A stretch of DNA of 64,000 bases from an uncultured Rothia sp. Its GTDB lineage: Bacteria > Actinomycetota > Actinomycetes > Actinomycetales > Micrococcaceae. Shown one piece after another: positions 19,526 to 29,170 of the stretch (the stretch's first letter is position 1; every line of letters begins with the position of its first letter). Under the pieces are notes generated by a model. The model was not told the DNA's origin. It saw nothing but the letters and a program-made list of their open reading frames with translations, and ran no database searches. The position numbers and the translations under genes are program-made. The DNA is taken from assembly GCA_946221065.1 (NCBI GenBank), contig CAMIIO010000005.1:1-64000 (forward strand), given 5' to 3'.

Positions 19526-20221
19526 ATGCTTAAGCTCGTCCTCTGGGATCTCGACGGCACGCTTGTCGACCCTGCCGGAGCTATTACCGGCTCCATGGCA
19601 AAAGCGCTTACAGAGCATGGTTTCCCTGTGCCTGACGACGCTACTCTCCGCAAATTCATCGGTCCGCCCCTCAAGTATTCTCTGGAGCACTACACCGAGG
19701 TATCTGATGAAGATTATGATGAAATCATTACCACGTACCGCAAGCATTACCGTTCCCACGGAATCGCTAGCTCAAAAGTATATCCAGGGATGCGCGAGCT
19801 TCTCTATACCCTCAAAGATTACGGAGTTAAACAAGCACTAGCTACTCAGAAACCCCGCACACTTGCCGAAGAAGTACTCGAGGAATTTAATCTGCGGGAA
19901 CTTTTCGATGTTGTTAGCACCGCTCCGGATGCTCTAAATGCTGATGGGCCGCAGAATACTTCCGATAAACCCTGGATTATCAGAACAGCAATTTCTGCCG
20001 TCGAAGATTGTGTGGGGGAGCACCTACAGGAGGGTAACGCCGTCATGATTGGTGACAGAGTTTTTGACGCGCGTGGGGCGGCGGAAAATAACATTTCCAG
20101 TATTGGCGTTTCTTGGGGGTTTGGAAGTACAGAGGAACTAACGAGTGAATTTGAACAGGTTGCGGGGTCGGCAGTGGAACTTGAACGATTGATTAAGAAC
20201 ACTTTAGAACTCACTACTTAA
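19526..20221 (+). CDS. HAD-family phosphatase, phosphoglycolate phosphatase-like
   Basis: A 231-residue haloacid-dehalogenase hydrolase with motif I DLDGTLVD (about 7), a helical cap domain, motif III region ATQKPRT with Lys, and motif IV IGDRVFDARGA. This subgroup (Gph/PpaX-like) commonly removes phosphate from 2-phosphoglycolate, a product of oxidative DNA end repair, which would fit its place between uvrA and uvrC; the link is inference. ATG 19526 follows AGGAAAGGG. Confidence 0.88.
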   Translation: MLKLVLWDLDGTLVDPAGAITGSMAKALTEHGFPVPDDATLRKFIGPPLKYSLEHYTEVSDEDYDEIITTYRKHYRSHGIASSKVYPGMRELLYTLKDYGVKQALATQKPRTLAEEVLEEFNLRELFDVVSTAPDALNADGPQNTSDKPWIIRTAISAVEDCVGEHLQEGNAVMIGDRVFDARGAAENNISSIGVSWGFGSTEELTSEFEQVAGSAVELERLIKNTLELTT

Positions 20222-20264
20222 GAATTTTTATCCTTCCTAGCACTTCACCTAAGGAGTATTCACA

Positions 20265-22307
20265 GTGGCTAATCCCGCCAGCTATCGTCCGGCTTCGGGC
20301 GAAATCCCTACCGTGCCTGGGGTATATCGTTTTCGTGATGAATTTGGGCGGGTTATCTATGTGGGCAAGGCAAAAAATTTGCGGAATAGGCTGAGCTCCT
20401 ATTTCCAAAACGTTAATGCTCTCTCCCCAAAGACCTATGCGATGGTGCATACGGGGGCTTCGGTGGAGTGGACGGTTGTGGGTAGCGAGTTAGAGTCTTT
20501 GCAACTTGAGTACACCTGGATTAAGGAATTTAAGCCGCGGTTTAATATTGTTTTCCGTGATGATAAGTCCTATCCCTATCTGGCTGTGAGCGTGAAAGAT
20601 AGGTATCCCCGTGCTCAGGTGGTTCGTGGGGAGAAGAAAAAGGGTGTGCGGTATTTTGGGCCGTATTCTCAGGTGTGGGCTATTCGTGAAACATTGGATG
20701 CTTTGCTCCGGGTGTTTCCGGTGCGCACTTGCTCTCAGGGCGTCTTTAATCGTGCCGAGAAATCGGGTAGGCCGTGCTTGCTGGGGTACATTGATAAGTG
20801 TTCGGCGCCTTGTGTGGGGAATATTTCCCAGGAAGACCACCTGCAGATAGCTCAGGATTTGTGTCGCTTCATGGGCGGTGGCGCAGAGAAATTCATTGCT
20901 GAACTACAGCAGCAGATGAAGGACGCCGCTGCGGACTTTGACTTTGAAAAAGCGGCGGTGTTGCGTGATGATATTGCGGCGTTAGAAAAAGCGTTTGAAC
21001 GAAATGCTGTGGTGCTTTCTGATTCTGTGTCTGCGGATTTCTTTAGCCTGGCAGATGATGAATTGGAATCTGCTATTCAGGTATTTTTTGTGCGTGATGG
21101 TAGGATTCGCGGTCAGCGTGGCTGGATTGTGGAGAAAACGGAAGACACTACCGAGGGTGGTTTGATTGAGCACCTGCTGATGCAGGTGTATGGCGAGATT
21201 GCTGCACAGGCAACAGCAGGTACTACCGAACAGGATATTGAGCAAAATCAGCATGAGATCCCTAAACAGATTTTAGTTCCTGCTCTGCCGGATAATCAGG
21301 AGAAGCTAGAGGAATGGCTCTCGGGTGTGCGCGGTTCAAGGGTTTCTATTATGGTGCCGCAGCGCGGTGAAAAAGTTGAGCTGATGGAGACGGTCGAGGA
21401 GAACGCGCAACAGTCGCTGACCCTTCATAAGTCTCGTCGTGCCGGCGATATTACTACGCGATCGGCGTCGTTGGTAGAGTTACAAGAGGCGCTGGAACTT
21501 GATCAGCCGCTTATGCGTATTGAGTGCTACGACATTTCTCATGTGCAAGGTACTCATGTGGTGGCTTCGATGGTGGTTTTTGAAGATGGACTGCCTAAGA
21601 AGAGCGATTACCGTAAATTCTCGATTACCGGCTCTGCCGCACGGGACGATACCGCGAGCATGTATGACGTTATCTACCGGCGTTTTAGCCGTTATCTGCA
21701 GGATCAGCGGGAACGTCAGGTTAATCCGCAGAAATCTGGAGAGATTGATGCCGCTCAGGCACGCGAGAAGGAGCCGGCAAAATTTGCGTACCCACCGAAT
21801 CTGGTGGTGGTGGACGGCGGTAAGCCGCAGGTTGCTGCGGCTTCTCAAGCTCTTGCAGATTTGGGGATTACTGATGTGTATGTTGCCGGCATTGCCAAGC
21901 GTTTAGAAGAGCTGTGGATTACCGATGATGAGTTCCCGGTGATTATGCCACGTTCTTCTCAGGCATTGTTTCTCATCCAGCGTATTCGTGATGAGGCGCA
22001 CCGTTTTGCTATTACTTTTCATCGGTCTAAGCGTGGAAAAGAAATGGTGAAGTCCGCGCTGGATGGGATTGAGGGGCTTGGCCCGGCAAAGCGTGAGGGA
22101 CTAATCCAGCATTTTGGTTCGCTCAAGGTGTTAGCTGCGGCGACTGAAGAGGAGCTTCAGGAAGTGTCGGGAATTGGTCCGGCAATGGCGAGTAAGATTA
22201 GGGAACATTTTTCGGTTACTACTACTGAGCCGAGTGACGATGATACTGAAGGCGAAATACCTCGGGGCGGTTTTAACCCATTGACGGGTGAAATTATTGA
22301 AGCGTAG
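20265..22307 (+). CDS. uvrC: Excinuclease ABC subunit C (UvrC)
   Basis: UvrC makes the two incisions of nucleotide excision repair. The 680-residue protein shows the N-terminal GIY-YIG nuclease (PGVYRFRDEFGRVIYVGKAKNL region, about 18-40), a central UVR motif (about 215-245) for UvrB contact, the RNase H-like endonuclease domain with YDISHVQGTH (about 425), and tandem helix-hairpin-helix motifs near the C-terminus. The GTG start at 20265 has AAGGAG 9 nt upstream. Confidence 0.98.
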   Translation: MANPASYRPASGEIPTVPGVYRFRDEFGRVIYVGKAKNLRNRLSSYFQNVNALSPKTYAMVHTGASVEWTVVGSELESLQLEYTWIKEFKPRFNIVFRDDKSYPYLAVSVKDRYPRAQVVRGEKKKGVRYFGPYSQVWAIRETLDALLRVFPVRTCSQGVFNRAEKSGRPCLLGYIDKCSAPCVGNISQEDHLQIAQDLCRFMGGGAEKFIAELQQQMKDAAADFDFEKAAVLRDDIAALEKAFERNAVVLSDSVSADFFSLADDELESAIQVFFVRDGRIRGQRGWIVEKTEDTTEGGLIEHLLMQVYGEIAAQATAGTTEQDIEQNQHEIPKQILVPALPDNQEKLEEWLSGVRGSRVSIMVPQRGEKVELMETVEENAQQSLTLHKSRRAGDITTRSASLVELQEALELDQPLMRIECYDISHVQGTHVVASMVVFEDGLPKKSDYRKFSITGSAARDDTASMYDVIYRRFSRYLQDQRERQVNPQKSGEIDAAQAREKEPAKFAYPPNLVVVDGGKPQVAAASQALADLGITDVYVAGIAKRLEELWITDDEFPVIMPRSSQALFLIQRIRDEAHRFAITFHRSKRGKEMVKSALDGIEGLGPAKREGLIQHFGSLKVLAAATEEELQEVSGIGPAMASKIREHFSVTTTEPSDDDTEGEIPRGGFNPLTGEIIEA

Positions 22308-22437
22308 GGATAGCCCAAATATAATCTTTTTGCTGTAACAGTGGGTAGTTTTTTAGAAGGTTGTCCTCGTTTGTGTGGCAGGATTTTTCAATCCAGACTA
22401 GTCTTAACGCTAGATTTGCTATCTTTGAGGGGAATAT

Positions 22438-23334
22438 ATGCGGGAACAGCATCTTGAACAACAGCGTTCACAACGACCAGAAATTTTGGTGATCACCGGT
22501 ATTTCTGGAGCAGGCAGGAGCACTGCGGCTAATACCTTAGAGGATGAGGGCTGGTACGTTGTTGATAATATTCCTCCTCAGATGTTAGAGGCCTTGGCTG
22601 ATTTGGTAACGCGTGCGCCGGAGTCTATGCCTAAGCTTGCGGTAGGTATTGATGTGCGTGCTCGGGCTTTGTTTAGTGATTTACCGGCTGCTATCAACAC
22701 ATTGCGTAAGTCAGATGTTGATTTTTCTATGCTCTTTATTGATGCCAAGGATGCGGATATTGTGGCGCGTTATGAGGCGCAGCGGCGTCCTCACCCTTTG
22801 CAGGGTAGCGGGCGTGTTCTTGATGGTATTGAACGTGAACGTAAACTTTTTGCGGATCTCAAAAATACTGCCGATTCGGTGATTGATACCACCGGGATGA
22901 ATGTCCACCAGCTTACCAAGACGATTCGTGAGATGTACTCAGAGAACGGGTCTAAGCTGCTGAACCTAACGGTGATGAGTTTCGGTTTTAAATACGGCGC
23001 TCCTTCAGACGCCAATTTTATGGCGGATATGCGCTTTATTCCGAATCCGCATTGGGTGCCAGAGTTACGTGCGTATACCGGCCAGGACGCCGCGGTGCGG
23101 GAGTACGTTTTCCAGAATGCTGGAACCGAGGAATTTATTGAAAATTTCTTAAAGGCTTTGCAGCCGGTGATTAGGGGTTACAAGGTTGAAGGCAAGCATT
23201 ATGCCACCTTGGCTATTGGGTGTACCGGGGGTAAGCATCGTTCGGTGGCGGTAACGGAAGAGATTGCGCGCCGTCTGCGATCGAATCCGGAGGTGCATGT
23301 TACTGTGCAGCATCGCGATATTGGTCGTGAATAA
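22438..23334 (+). CDS. rapZ: RNase adapter / nucleotide-binding protein RapZ
   Basis: A 298-residue RapZ (YvcJ) protein with the Walker A-like GISGAGRSTA at about residue 20 and the C-terminal domain block GCTGGKHRSVAVTE. In Gram-negatives RapZ controls GlcN6P synthase RNAs; in Gram-positives it is a GTPase/ATPase of less clear role linked to wall growth. Start ATG 22438 follows GAGGGGAA. It is tightly followed by yvcK and whiA, a conserved actinobacterial and firmicute trio. Confidence 0.95.
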   Translation: MREQHLEQQRSQRPEILVITGISGAGRSTAANTLEDEGWYVVDNIPPQMLEALADLVTRAPESMPKLAVGIDVRARALFSDLPAAINTLRKSDVDFSMLFIDAKDADIVARYEAQRRPHPLQGSGRVLDGIERERKLFADLKNTADSVIDTTGMNVHQLTKTIREMYSENGSKLLNLTVMSFGFKYGAPSDANFMADMRFIPNPHWVPELRAYTGQDAAVREYVFQNAGTEEFIENFLKALQPVIRGYKVEGKHYATLAIGCTGGKHRSVAVTEEIARRLRSNPEVHVTVQHRDIGRE

Positions 23335-23338
23335 AGCT

Positions 23339-24370
23339 ATGAATAGTTATCCTTTTTCTGATGTGCCGCACGGTGTGGGAGCTAGTTTTGAGGTGTTTCC
23401 TCAGAGCGCCGTCAAGGTAACGGCTCTTGGTGGGGGGCACGGTTTGTATAGCTCGTTGTCTGCGCTTCGTCATGTGACTACTGATTTGACGGCTGTGGTA
23501 ACTGTGGCTGATGACGGCGGTTCTTCGGGTCGATTGCGTGAGGAGTTCGGTGTAATTCCGCCGGGAGATTTGCGGATGGCGCTTTCTGCGTTGTGTGATG
23601 ATACTAATTGGGGTAGAACCTGGCGTGATGTGATGCAGCATCGTTTTGACTCTCGGGCGGAGTCTGGTGTTACAGGTCCGTTAGATCAACATGCAATGGG
23701 TAATTTATTGATTGTGACGCTTTGGCAGCTGTTGGGCGATACCGTAGCGGGGTTAGACTGGGCGGGTGCTTTGCTGAATGCGCGTGGGCGTGTGTTGCCG
23801 ATGTCAACACAGCCTTTGGTAATCGAAGCAGATTGTGAGCGTGTACTATCGGATGGTTCTGTGGTGCCGGATCACGCGGTGGGTCAGGTGAATGTTGCGC
23901 AGGCGCAGCAGGTGTCAAATATTCAGCTGACTCCTGCTGATGCTGTTGCTTGTCCGGAGGCTGTCCAAGCGATTTATGATGCTGATTGGGTCATTCTGGG
24001 TCCTGGTTCCTGGTTTACTTCGGTACTTCCTCATCTGTTACTGCCTCAGACCCGAGAGGCTTTGTTGAATACGTCCGCAAAAATTTGTGTAGTGATGAAT
24101 CTGCATTTGGAAGATAAAGAAACTGCAGGTCTTACTGCCTCGGATCATTTGAAAATTTTGCGTAAATACGCTCCAGAATTTAGGCTTAACGCAGTTATTG
24201 CAGATAATGATGGCATGGGTGATCACTCGCAGCTAGAAGAAATTGCTGCCGAGATGGGGGCTAACGTCTCCTGGAACTCGGTAAGAAATACTAATGATCG
24301 TAATGTTCATGATCCGCTCAAATTGGGTGCTGCTTACCAAGATGTGTTTATTCAGAGAACGCAAGGATAG
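23339..24370 (+). CDS. Gluconeogenesis factor YvcK (CofD-like)
   Basis: The 343-residue protein belongs to the YvcK/CofD fold, with the nucleotide-binding TALGGGHGLYSSL near the start, ADDGGSSGRLR and GDLRMALSAL. Family members bind UDP-GlcNAc and are needed for normal cell shape and growth on gluconeogenic carbon. ATG 23339 lies 5 nt after the rapZ stop; an in-frame GTG at 23327 that overlaps the rapZ end is an alternative. No strong ribosome site precedes either, consistent with coupling to rapZ translation. Confidence 0.94.
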   Translation: MNSYPFSDVPHGVGASFEVFPQSAVKVTALGGGHGLYSSLSALRHVTTDLTAVVTVADDGGSSGRLREEFGVIPPGDLRMALSALCDDTNWGRTWRDVMQHRFDSRAESGVTGPLDQHAMGNLLIVTLWQLLGDTVAGLDWAGALLNARGRVLPMSTQPLVIEADCERVLSDGSVVPDHAVGQVNVAQAQQVSNIQLTPADAVACPEAVQAIYDADWVILGPGSWFTSVLPHLLLPQTREALLNTSAKICVVMNLHLEDKETAGLTASDHLKILRKYAPEFRLNAVIADNDGMGDHSQLEEIAAEMGANVSWNSVRNTNDRNVHDPLKLGAAYQDVFIQRTQG

Positions 24371-24457
24371 GTAGCTGGCGTTGTACTGCCACATGGAATA
24401 TGTAGGAATGAGGGTAGCTCAGAATGGGCTAACCAAAGATATTGGAGGAACGTCCGT

Positions 24458-25426
24458 ATGGCTTTAACGGCAGCGGTCAAGGAAGAGTTGGCTCGGTACG
24501 AATCGTCGAAGTCGTCGGTTCGGAAGGCGGAAGTTTCCACCATTTTGCGTTTTACGAGTGGTTTGCATCTGATTTCGGGCAGGATTGTGATTGAGTCCGA
24601 GGTGGACTTGGAATCCACTGCTTTACGTATGCAACATAATATTGCGGAGCTGTATGGTCATGAATCGGAGATTACCGCTGTATCTGGTGGTGGTTTGCGT
24701 CGCGGTGGTCGCTATATTTTGCGTGTGAATCAGGGCGGTGAGGCGCTTGCTCGCCAGACGGGTTTGTTGGATGGGCGTGGTCGGCCGGTTCGTGGTTTGC
24801 CCCCTGCTGTAGTTAATGGTTCTTTGGCTGATTCAGAAGCTGTAATGCGTGGTGCTTTCTTGGCTCATGGTTCGTTGACTGAGCCGGGGCGTTCGTCGGC
24901 GTTGGAGTTTACGTGCCCCGGTCCTGAGGCGGCTTTAGCTTTGGTGGGTGCGGCTCGTCGTCTGGACGTGGTGGCGAAGGCGCGTGAGGTGCGCGGTGTG
25001 GATCGTGTGGTAGTGCGTGATGGCGAGACGATTAGCATGTTGCTGGAGCGGATGGGCGCTAGGGATACTTTGCATAGTTGGCGTGAGCGCCGTGCCCATA
25101 AAGAGGTGCGTGCTACTGCTAATCGACTAGCTAATTTTGATGATGCAAATTTGCGGCGTTCTGCTCAGGCTGCTGTTGCCGCTGGTGCGCGGGTAGAGCG
25201 TGCTTTGGATATTTTGGGCGATCGCGTGCCGGAGCATTTGCGCTATGCCGGTCAGTTGCGGGTAGCACATAAGCAGGCCTCTCTTGATGAGTTGGGGCGT
25301 TTAGCTGATCCTCCCATGACGAAGGATGCAATTGCCGGGAGGATTCGTCGTTTGTTGGCGATGGCAGATAAGCGAGCGTCGGAGTTGGGTATTCCTGGCA
25401 CCGATCATGGCCACGGGCAACTATAA
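24458..25426 (+). CDS. whiA: DNA-binding regulator WhiA
   Basis: WhiA, 322 residues, combines a degenerate LAGLIDADG-like N-terminal domain with a C-terminal helix-turn-helix (LGRLADPPMTKDAIAGRIRRLL). In Streptomyces it activates sporulation division genes with WhiB; in non-sporulating relatives it affects division and chromosome biology. ATG 24458 has GGAGGAACG ahead. Codons end mostly in G or T. Confidence 0.96.
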   Translation: MALTAAVKEELARYESSKSSVRKAEVSTILRFTSGLHLISGRIVIESEVDLESTALRMQHNIAELYGHESEITAVSGGGLRRGGRYILRVNQGGEALARQTGLLDGRGRPVRGLPPAVVNGSLADSEAVMRGAFLAHGSLTEPGRSSALEFTCPGPEAALALVGAARRLDVVAKAREVRGVDRVVVRDGETISMLLERMGARDTLHSWRERRAHKEVRATANRLANFDDANLRRSAQAAVAAGARVERALDILGDRVPEHLRYAGQLRVAHKQASLDELGRLADPPMTKDAIAGRIRRLLAMADKRASELGIPGTDHGHGQL

Positions 25427-25799
25427 GTTGTTGGGTGGTAAGAGGGGCGATTTGGTAGAAGTACCGGATCGTCCCTTTGTTATTGGTTGGTTTCGGAGAG
25501 GGGTTGAAGCAGGACAGGTTACAAATGTGTGAATTTGTGGTTTCTTCGAGTTTTATCCGCTGAATCTTAAAAATTTTGCGATTCAGGCTACATTAAATGT
25601 GTGAAATTTCTAGATTTTTGCAGGAGATAACAAGAAAAGTCACAATATCGCTACAAAACTCACATTGGAACGTGTAGACTTCTAGGTAAAGCGAACGCAA
25701 AGAGATATGGCGGAAATTACCGACACACCTTCCCGATTCATTGCTAAGGGGAATGCGTTCGAAAGTGACGTTTCACTGAACTAGAGGAGTTTGATTACA
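25427..25799 (+). other. Leader/promoter region of the gap-pgk operon
   Basis: This 373-bp gap holds no convincing gene. It contains an inverted repeat CGAACGC (25692-25698) and GCGTTCG (25755-25761) enclosing a TTCCC (25730-25734) and GGGAA (25749-25753) stem, which could fold the gap leader RNA, plus a GAATC...GATTC repeat at about 25,562-25,584. No promoter could be placed with confidence. Confidence 0.4.
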
Positions 25800-26804
25800 G
25801 TGACTGTACGCGTAGCTATTAATGGTTTTGGTCGCATTGGCCGTTCTTTCCTCCGTGCCGCTATGGAGCATGGCGAAGGCTTTGAAGTTGTTGCTATTAA
25901 TGATCTCACCGACGTTAAATCACTGGCTCACTTGCTCAAATATGATTCCATCATGGGTCGTTTCCCCGGTGAAATTGCAGTATCTGAGAACGGTTTTTCT
26001 GTCAACGGCAAGGAAATCAAGGTTCTAGGTGTGCGTAACCCTGCCGACCTTCCTTGGAAGGATTTGAATGTTGATATTGTTCTAGAATCCACCGGTTTCT
26101 TTACTCGGGGCGAGAAGGCTCGCGCACACATTGAAGCTGGCGCTAAGAAGGTTATTCTTTCTGCACCCGGCAAAGACATTGACGGTACTTTTGTAATGGG
26201 TGTAAACGATCAGGATTACGATCCTTCCACTATGAACGTTGTGTCTAATGCTTCTTGCACCACTAACTGCTTGGCTCCTCTTGCCAAGGTTTTGAACGAC
26301 AAGATTGGCATTGAGAAGGGTCTCATGACCACCATCCATGCTTACACCGCTGATCAGCGCTTGCAGGACGCTCCGCACAAGGATTTGCGTCGTGCTCGTG
26401 CCGCAGCGTTGAACATGGTTCCCACTTCTACCGGTGCTGCAGCAGCCGTTGGGCTGGTTCTGCCCGAGTTGAAGGGCAAATTGGATGGCTTCGCTGTGCG
26501 CGTTCCTACTCCCACCGGTTCTATCGTTGACCTCACTTTCGAGGCTTCTCAGGAAACCACCGTTGAGGAAGTTAATGCTGCTGTAAAGGAAGCTGCCGAA
26601 GGTGCTTTCAAGGGCATTATTACTTATAACGAAGACCCAATTGTCTCCAAGGACATCGAGGGCGAGCCGGTTTCTACCGTTTTCGACGCTCCGCTAACTA
26701 AGGTCATCGGTAACCAAGTAAAGGTTATTGCTTGGTACGACAACGAGTACGGTTATACTTCACGCCTCGTAATGTTCACCAACAAAGTTGTTTCCTCCCT
26801 CTAA
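25800..26804 (+). CDS. gap: Glyceraldehyde-3-phosphate dehydrogenase
   Basis: A 334-residue GAPDH that oxidises glyceraldehyde 3-phosphate to 1,3-bisphosphoglycerate. The Rossmann start INGFGRIGRSF, the NAD-type Asp in AINDLTD, and the active-site SNASCTTNC (Cys about 155) are plain. The GTG at 25800 is preferred because AGGAG lies 10 nt before it; a TTG at 25791 would leave only 1-2 nt. It opens the gap-pgk-tpiA-secG series. Confidence 0.97.
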   Translation: MTVRVAINGFGRIGRSFLRAAMEHGEGFEVVAINDLTDVKSLAHLLKYDSIMGRFPGEIAVSENGFSVNGKEIKVLGVRNPADLPWKDLNVDIVLESTGFFTRGEKARAHIEAGAKKVILSAPGKDIDGTFVMGVNDQDYDPSTMNVVSNASCTTNCLAPLAKVLNDKIGIEKGLMTTIHAYTADQRLQDAPHKDLRRARAAALNMVPTSTGAAAAVGLVLPELKGKLDGFAVRVPTPTGSIVDLTFEASQETTVEEVNAAVKEAAEGAFKGIITYNEDPIVSKDIEGEPVSTVFDAPLTKVIGNQVKVIAWYDNEYGYTSRLVMFTNKVVSSL

Positions 26805-26860
26805 TTTATTAGAGTTAGAAAAGACATCTAATATTTCTTCTATCTTGGAGATGAAACACC

Positions 26861-28084
26861 ATGGCACATGCTCTTGATGAGCTTATTGCTGAAGGTGTGT
26901 CCGGTCGTCACGTTCTGGTCCGCTCGGATCTGAACGTGCCTCTGGATGGCACCACCGTTACCGATGACGGCCGTGTGAAGGCTTCCCTTCCTGTGCTGAA
27001 AAAGCTGTCAGACGCCGGCGCGCGGGTAATCGTTACAGCTCACCTTGGCCGCCCTAAAGGGCAGGTTGATCCTAAGTATTCGATTGCTCCTGCCGCGCAG
27101 CGTTTGGCAGAACTTGCCGATTTCCCGGTTGTCGTAGCTTCCGACGTCGTCGGTGAAGATGCTCAGGCTAAAGCCAAGGCGCAACAAGACGGCGAAGTTC
27201 TTGTGGTTGAAAACGTTCGCTATGATGCGCGTGAAACTTCTAAGGACGACGCCGAGCGCGGTGCATTTGCCGATGAACTCGTTGCGCTTACCGGAGAAAA
27301 CGGTGCTTACGTGGACGACGCATTTGGTGCCGTTCACCGTAAGCACGCTTCGGTTTACGATGTGGCTAAGCGTCTTCCCTCATACCTGGGTGACTTGGTG
27401 AAGAAGGAAGTCGATGTTCTTGCTAAGACCTTGAATAACCCGGAGCGCCCTTTTGTGGTGATTATGGGTGGCGCTAAAGTCTCGGATAAGCTCGCTGTTA
27501 TCGAGAATCTTATTGGTAAAGCGGATTCTATTCTGATTGGTGGCGGTATGGGCTACACCTTCGCTGCAGCCGAGGGCTACAAGGTGGGCAATTCTATCCT
27601 TGAGGCAGGTCAGATTGATGTGGTGAAGCGCTATATGGAAGAGGCTTCCGCTAAGGGTACGGAAATTGTTACCCCTGTGGACGCTATCTATGCTAGCGAG
27701 TTCTCTAACGAAGCTCAGACTGAGGTTCGCCCCATTGAGGATCTTGAGGGTGGCGAGCTAGGTGCAGAAGGTCAAGGTCTGGATGTCGGTCCAGAAACTA
27801 ATAAGCTTTTTGCTGAGAAGATTAAGTCTGCACAGACAATTTTCTGGAATGGTCCCGTTGGCGTTGCCGAGTTTTCCACCTTTGCTGAGGGCACCAAATC
27901 TGTTGCTGAGGCAATTGTAGCTTCCGATGGATTCTCAATTATCGGTGGTGGCGATTCTGCCGCAGCAGTACGCAACCTGGGATACGCTGACGACCAGTTT
28001 GGTCATATCTCTACCGGTGGCGGTGCTTCGCTGGAGTACATTGAGGGTAAAACCCTCCCCGGTTTGGACGCATTGGGCGCCTAA
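26861..28084 (+). CDS. pgk: Phosphoglycerate kinase
   Basis: The 407-residue kinase transfers phosphate from 1,3-bisphosphoglycerate to ADP. Family blocks VRSDLNVPLDG, AHLGRPKG, and the C-terminal GGGDSAAAV nucleotide-binding loop are present. ATG 26861 follows GGAGATGAAAC. It is 56 nt after gap with no terminator between, and a hairpin terminator follows it. Confidence 0.98.
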   Translation: MAHALDELIAEGVSGRHVLVRSDLNVPLDGTTVTDDGRVKASLPVLKKLSDAGARVIVTAHLGRPKGQVDPKYSIAPAAQRLAELADFPVVVASDVVGEDAQAKAKAQQDGEVLVVENVRYDARETSKDDAERGAFADELVALTGENGAYVDDAFGAVHRKHASVYDVAKRLPSYLGDLVKKEVDVLAKTLNNPERPFVVIMGGAKVSDKLAVIENLIGKADSILIGGGMGYTFAAAEGYKVGNSILEAGQIDVVKRYMEEASAKGTEIVTPVDAIYASEFSNEAQTEVRPIEDLEGGELGAEGQGLDVGPETNKLFAEKIKSAQTIFWNGPVGVAEFSTFAEGTKSVAEAIVASDGFSIIGGGDSAAAVRNLGYADDQFGHISTGGGASLEYIEGKTLPGLDALGA

Positions 28085-28096
28085 TGAGCCTTGTAT

Positions 28097-28135
28097 GAAA
28101 GCGGGTTACCTTTTGGGGTGGCCCGCTTTCTGCAC
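28097..28135 (+). terminator. Hairpin terminator after pgk
   Basis: GAAAGCGGG (28097-28105) pairs with CCCGCTTTC (28122-28130), with inner bases extending the stem. The following TGCACATAATTT has only a short T stretch, so termination may be partial, with tpiA also having its own promoter. Confidence 0.7.
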
Positions 28136-28141
28136 ATAATT

Positions 28142-28203
28142 TTGCGGTATATATAAAAGCTGTTTAATACAATATATGTTGATCCCCTGCAACGTTGCAG
28201 GGG
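28142..28203 (+). promoter_or_regulatory. tpiA promoter candidate with 20-bp perfect palindrome
   Basis: A TACAAT box (28168-28173) with a TTGCGG (28142-28147) 20 bp upstream may form a promoter. Just downstream lies the perfect palindrome CCCCTGCAACGTTGCAGGGG (28184-28203), ending at the tpiA ribosome site GGAGAGGAG. It could be an operator or an RNA hairpin that hides the ribosome site. Confidence 0.4.
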
Positions 28204-28219
28204 AGAGGAGAAGGACATC

Positions 28220-29002
28220 ATGACTCGTACCCCTTTTATTGCTGGTAACTGGAAGATGAATATGGACCATGCTCAGGCAGTGACTCTGCTTCAAAAGCTG
28301 GCATGGACCTTAGATGACACTAATTTTGATTTTGATGCTGCTGAAGTAGTGGTGTTTCCACCCTTTACAGATATTCGCTCTGTTCAATCTTTGGTGGATG
28401 GCGATAAACTAAAAATCACCTATGGCGCTCAAGATCTTTCTGATAAAGATTCCGGCGCATACACCGGGGACATTTCCGGTGACTTTTTGAACAAATTGGG
28501 CGCTAAGTATGTGCTGGTTGGTCACTCGGAACGTCGTACTATTCATGGTGAATCAGATACTGTGTGCGCAGCTAAGGTTCAGGCTGCCTATCGGCATTCG
28601 CTAGTTCCTGTGTTGTGTGTGGGTGAAGGCCTTGAAGATCGTGAGGCAGATCGCCACGTTGATTTCACTCTTGATCAGGTGCGTAACTCTCTTAAAGGCG
28701 TTAGTGCTGAACAGGCAGAAACTTTGGTTATTGCTTATGAGCCGGTGTGGGCTATTGGCACGGGCAAAGTAGCAACTTCTGCTGACGCGCAGGAAATGTC
28801 CGCAGCTATCCGCGCTGAACTTGAGAAGCTTTTTTCTGTGGAGATTGCTCAGAAGGTCCGCATTCTTTACGGTGGTTCAGTAAAGGCTGCATCGGCTCCA
28901 GAAATTATGGGTGAAGCTGATGTCGACGGCGTGCTGGTGGGCGGTGCTTCATTAGATGCTACCGAGTTTGCTAACATCGCTCGTTTTGACGCCGAACGCT
29001 AA
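28220..29002 (+). CDS. tpiA: Triosephosphate isomerase
   Basis: The 260-residue TIM-barrel enzyme interconverts dihydroxyacetone phosphate and glyceraldehyde 3-phosphate. FIAGNWKMN (catalytic Lys), VGHSERR (catalytic His), YEPVWAIGTG (catalytic Glu) and LYGGSVKA are all in place. ATG 28220 has GAGGAGAAGG upstream. A perfect palindrome sits immediately before the ribosome site. Confidence 0.98.
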   Translation: MTRTPFIAGNWKMNMDHAQAVTLLQKLAWTLDDTNFDFDAAEVVVFPPFTDIRSVQSLVDGDKLKITYGAQDLSDKDSGAYTGDISGDFLNKLGAKYVLVGHSERRTIHGESDTVCAAKVQAAYRHSLVPVLCVGEGLEDREADRHVDFTLDQVRNSLKGVSAEQAETLVIAYEPVWAIGTGKVATSADAQEMSAAIRAELEKLFSVEIAQKVRILYGGSVKAASAPEIMGEADVDGVLVGGASLDATEFANIARFDAER

Positions 29003-29170
29003 GAATAGCTGAGAAAGTGATTTAAGAGTGTACGGTGTTATAGGGGCCAATACATATAGTTCCGTGCACTTTTAAAATCACGATTCAGAATACGCGCTAT
29101 CTTCTGGGATATGGCGTATAGTCTTATGTGCCTGTTCCTAGGCTTATTATTCCTCTGTTGAAAGGTTCTC

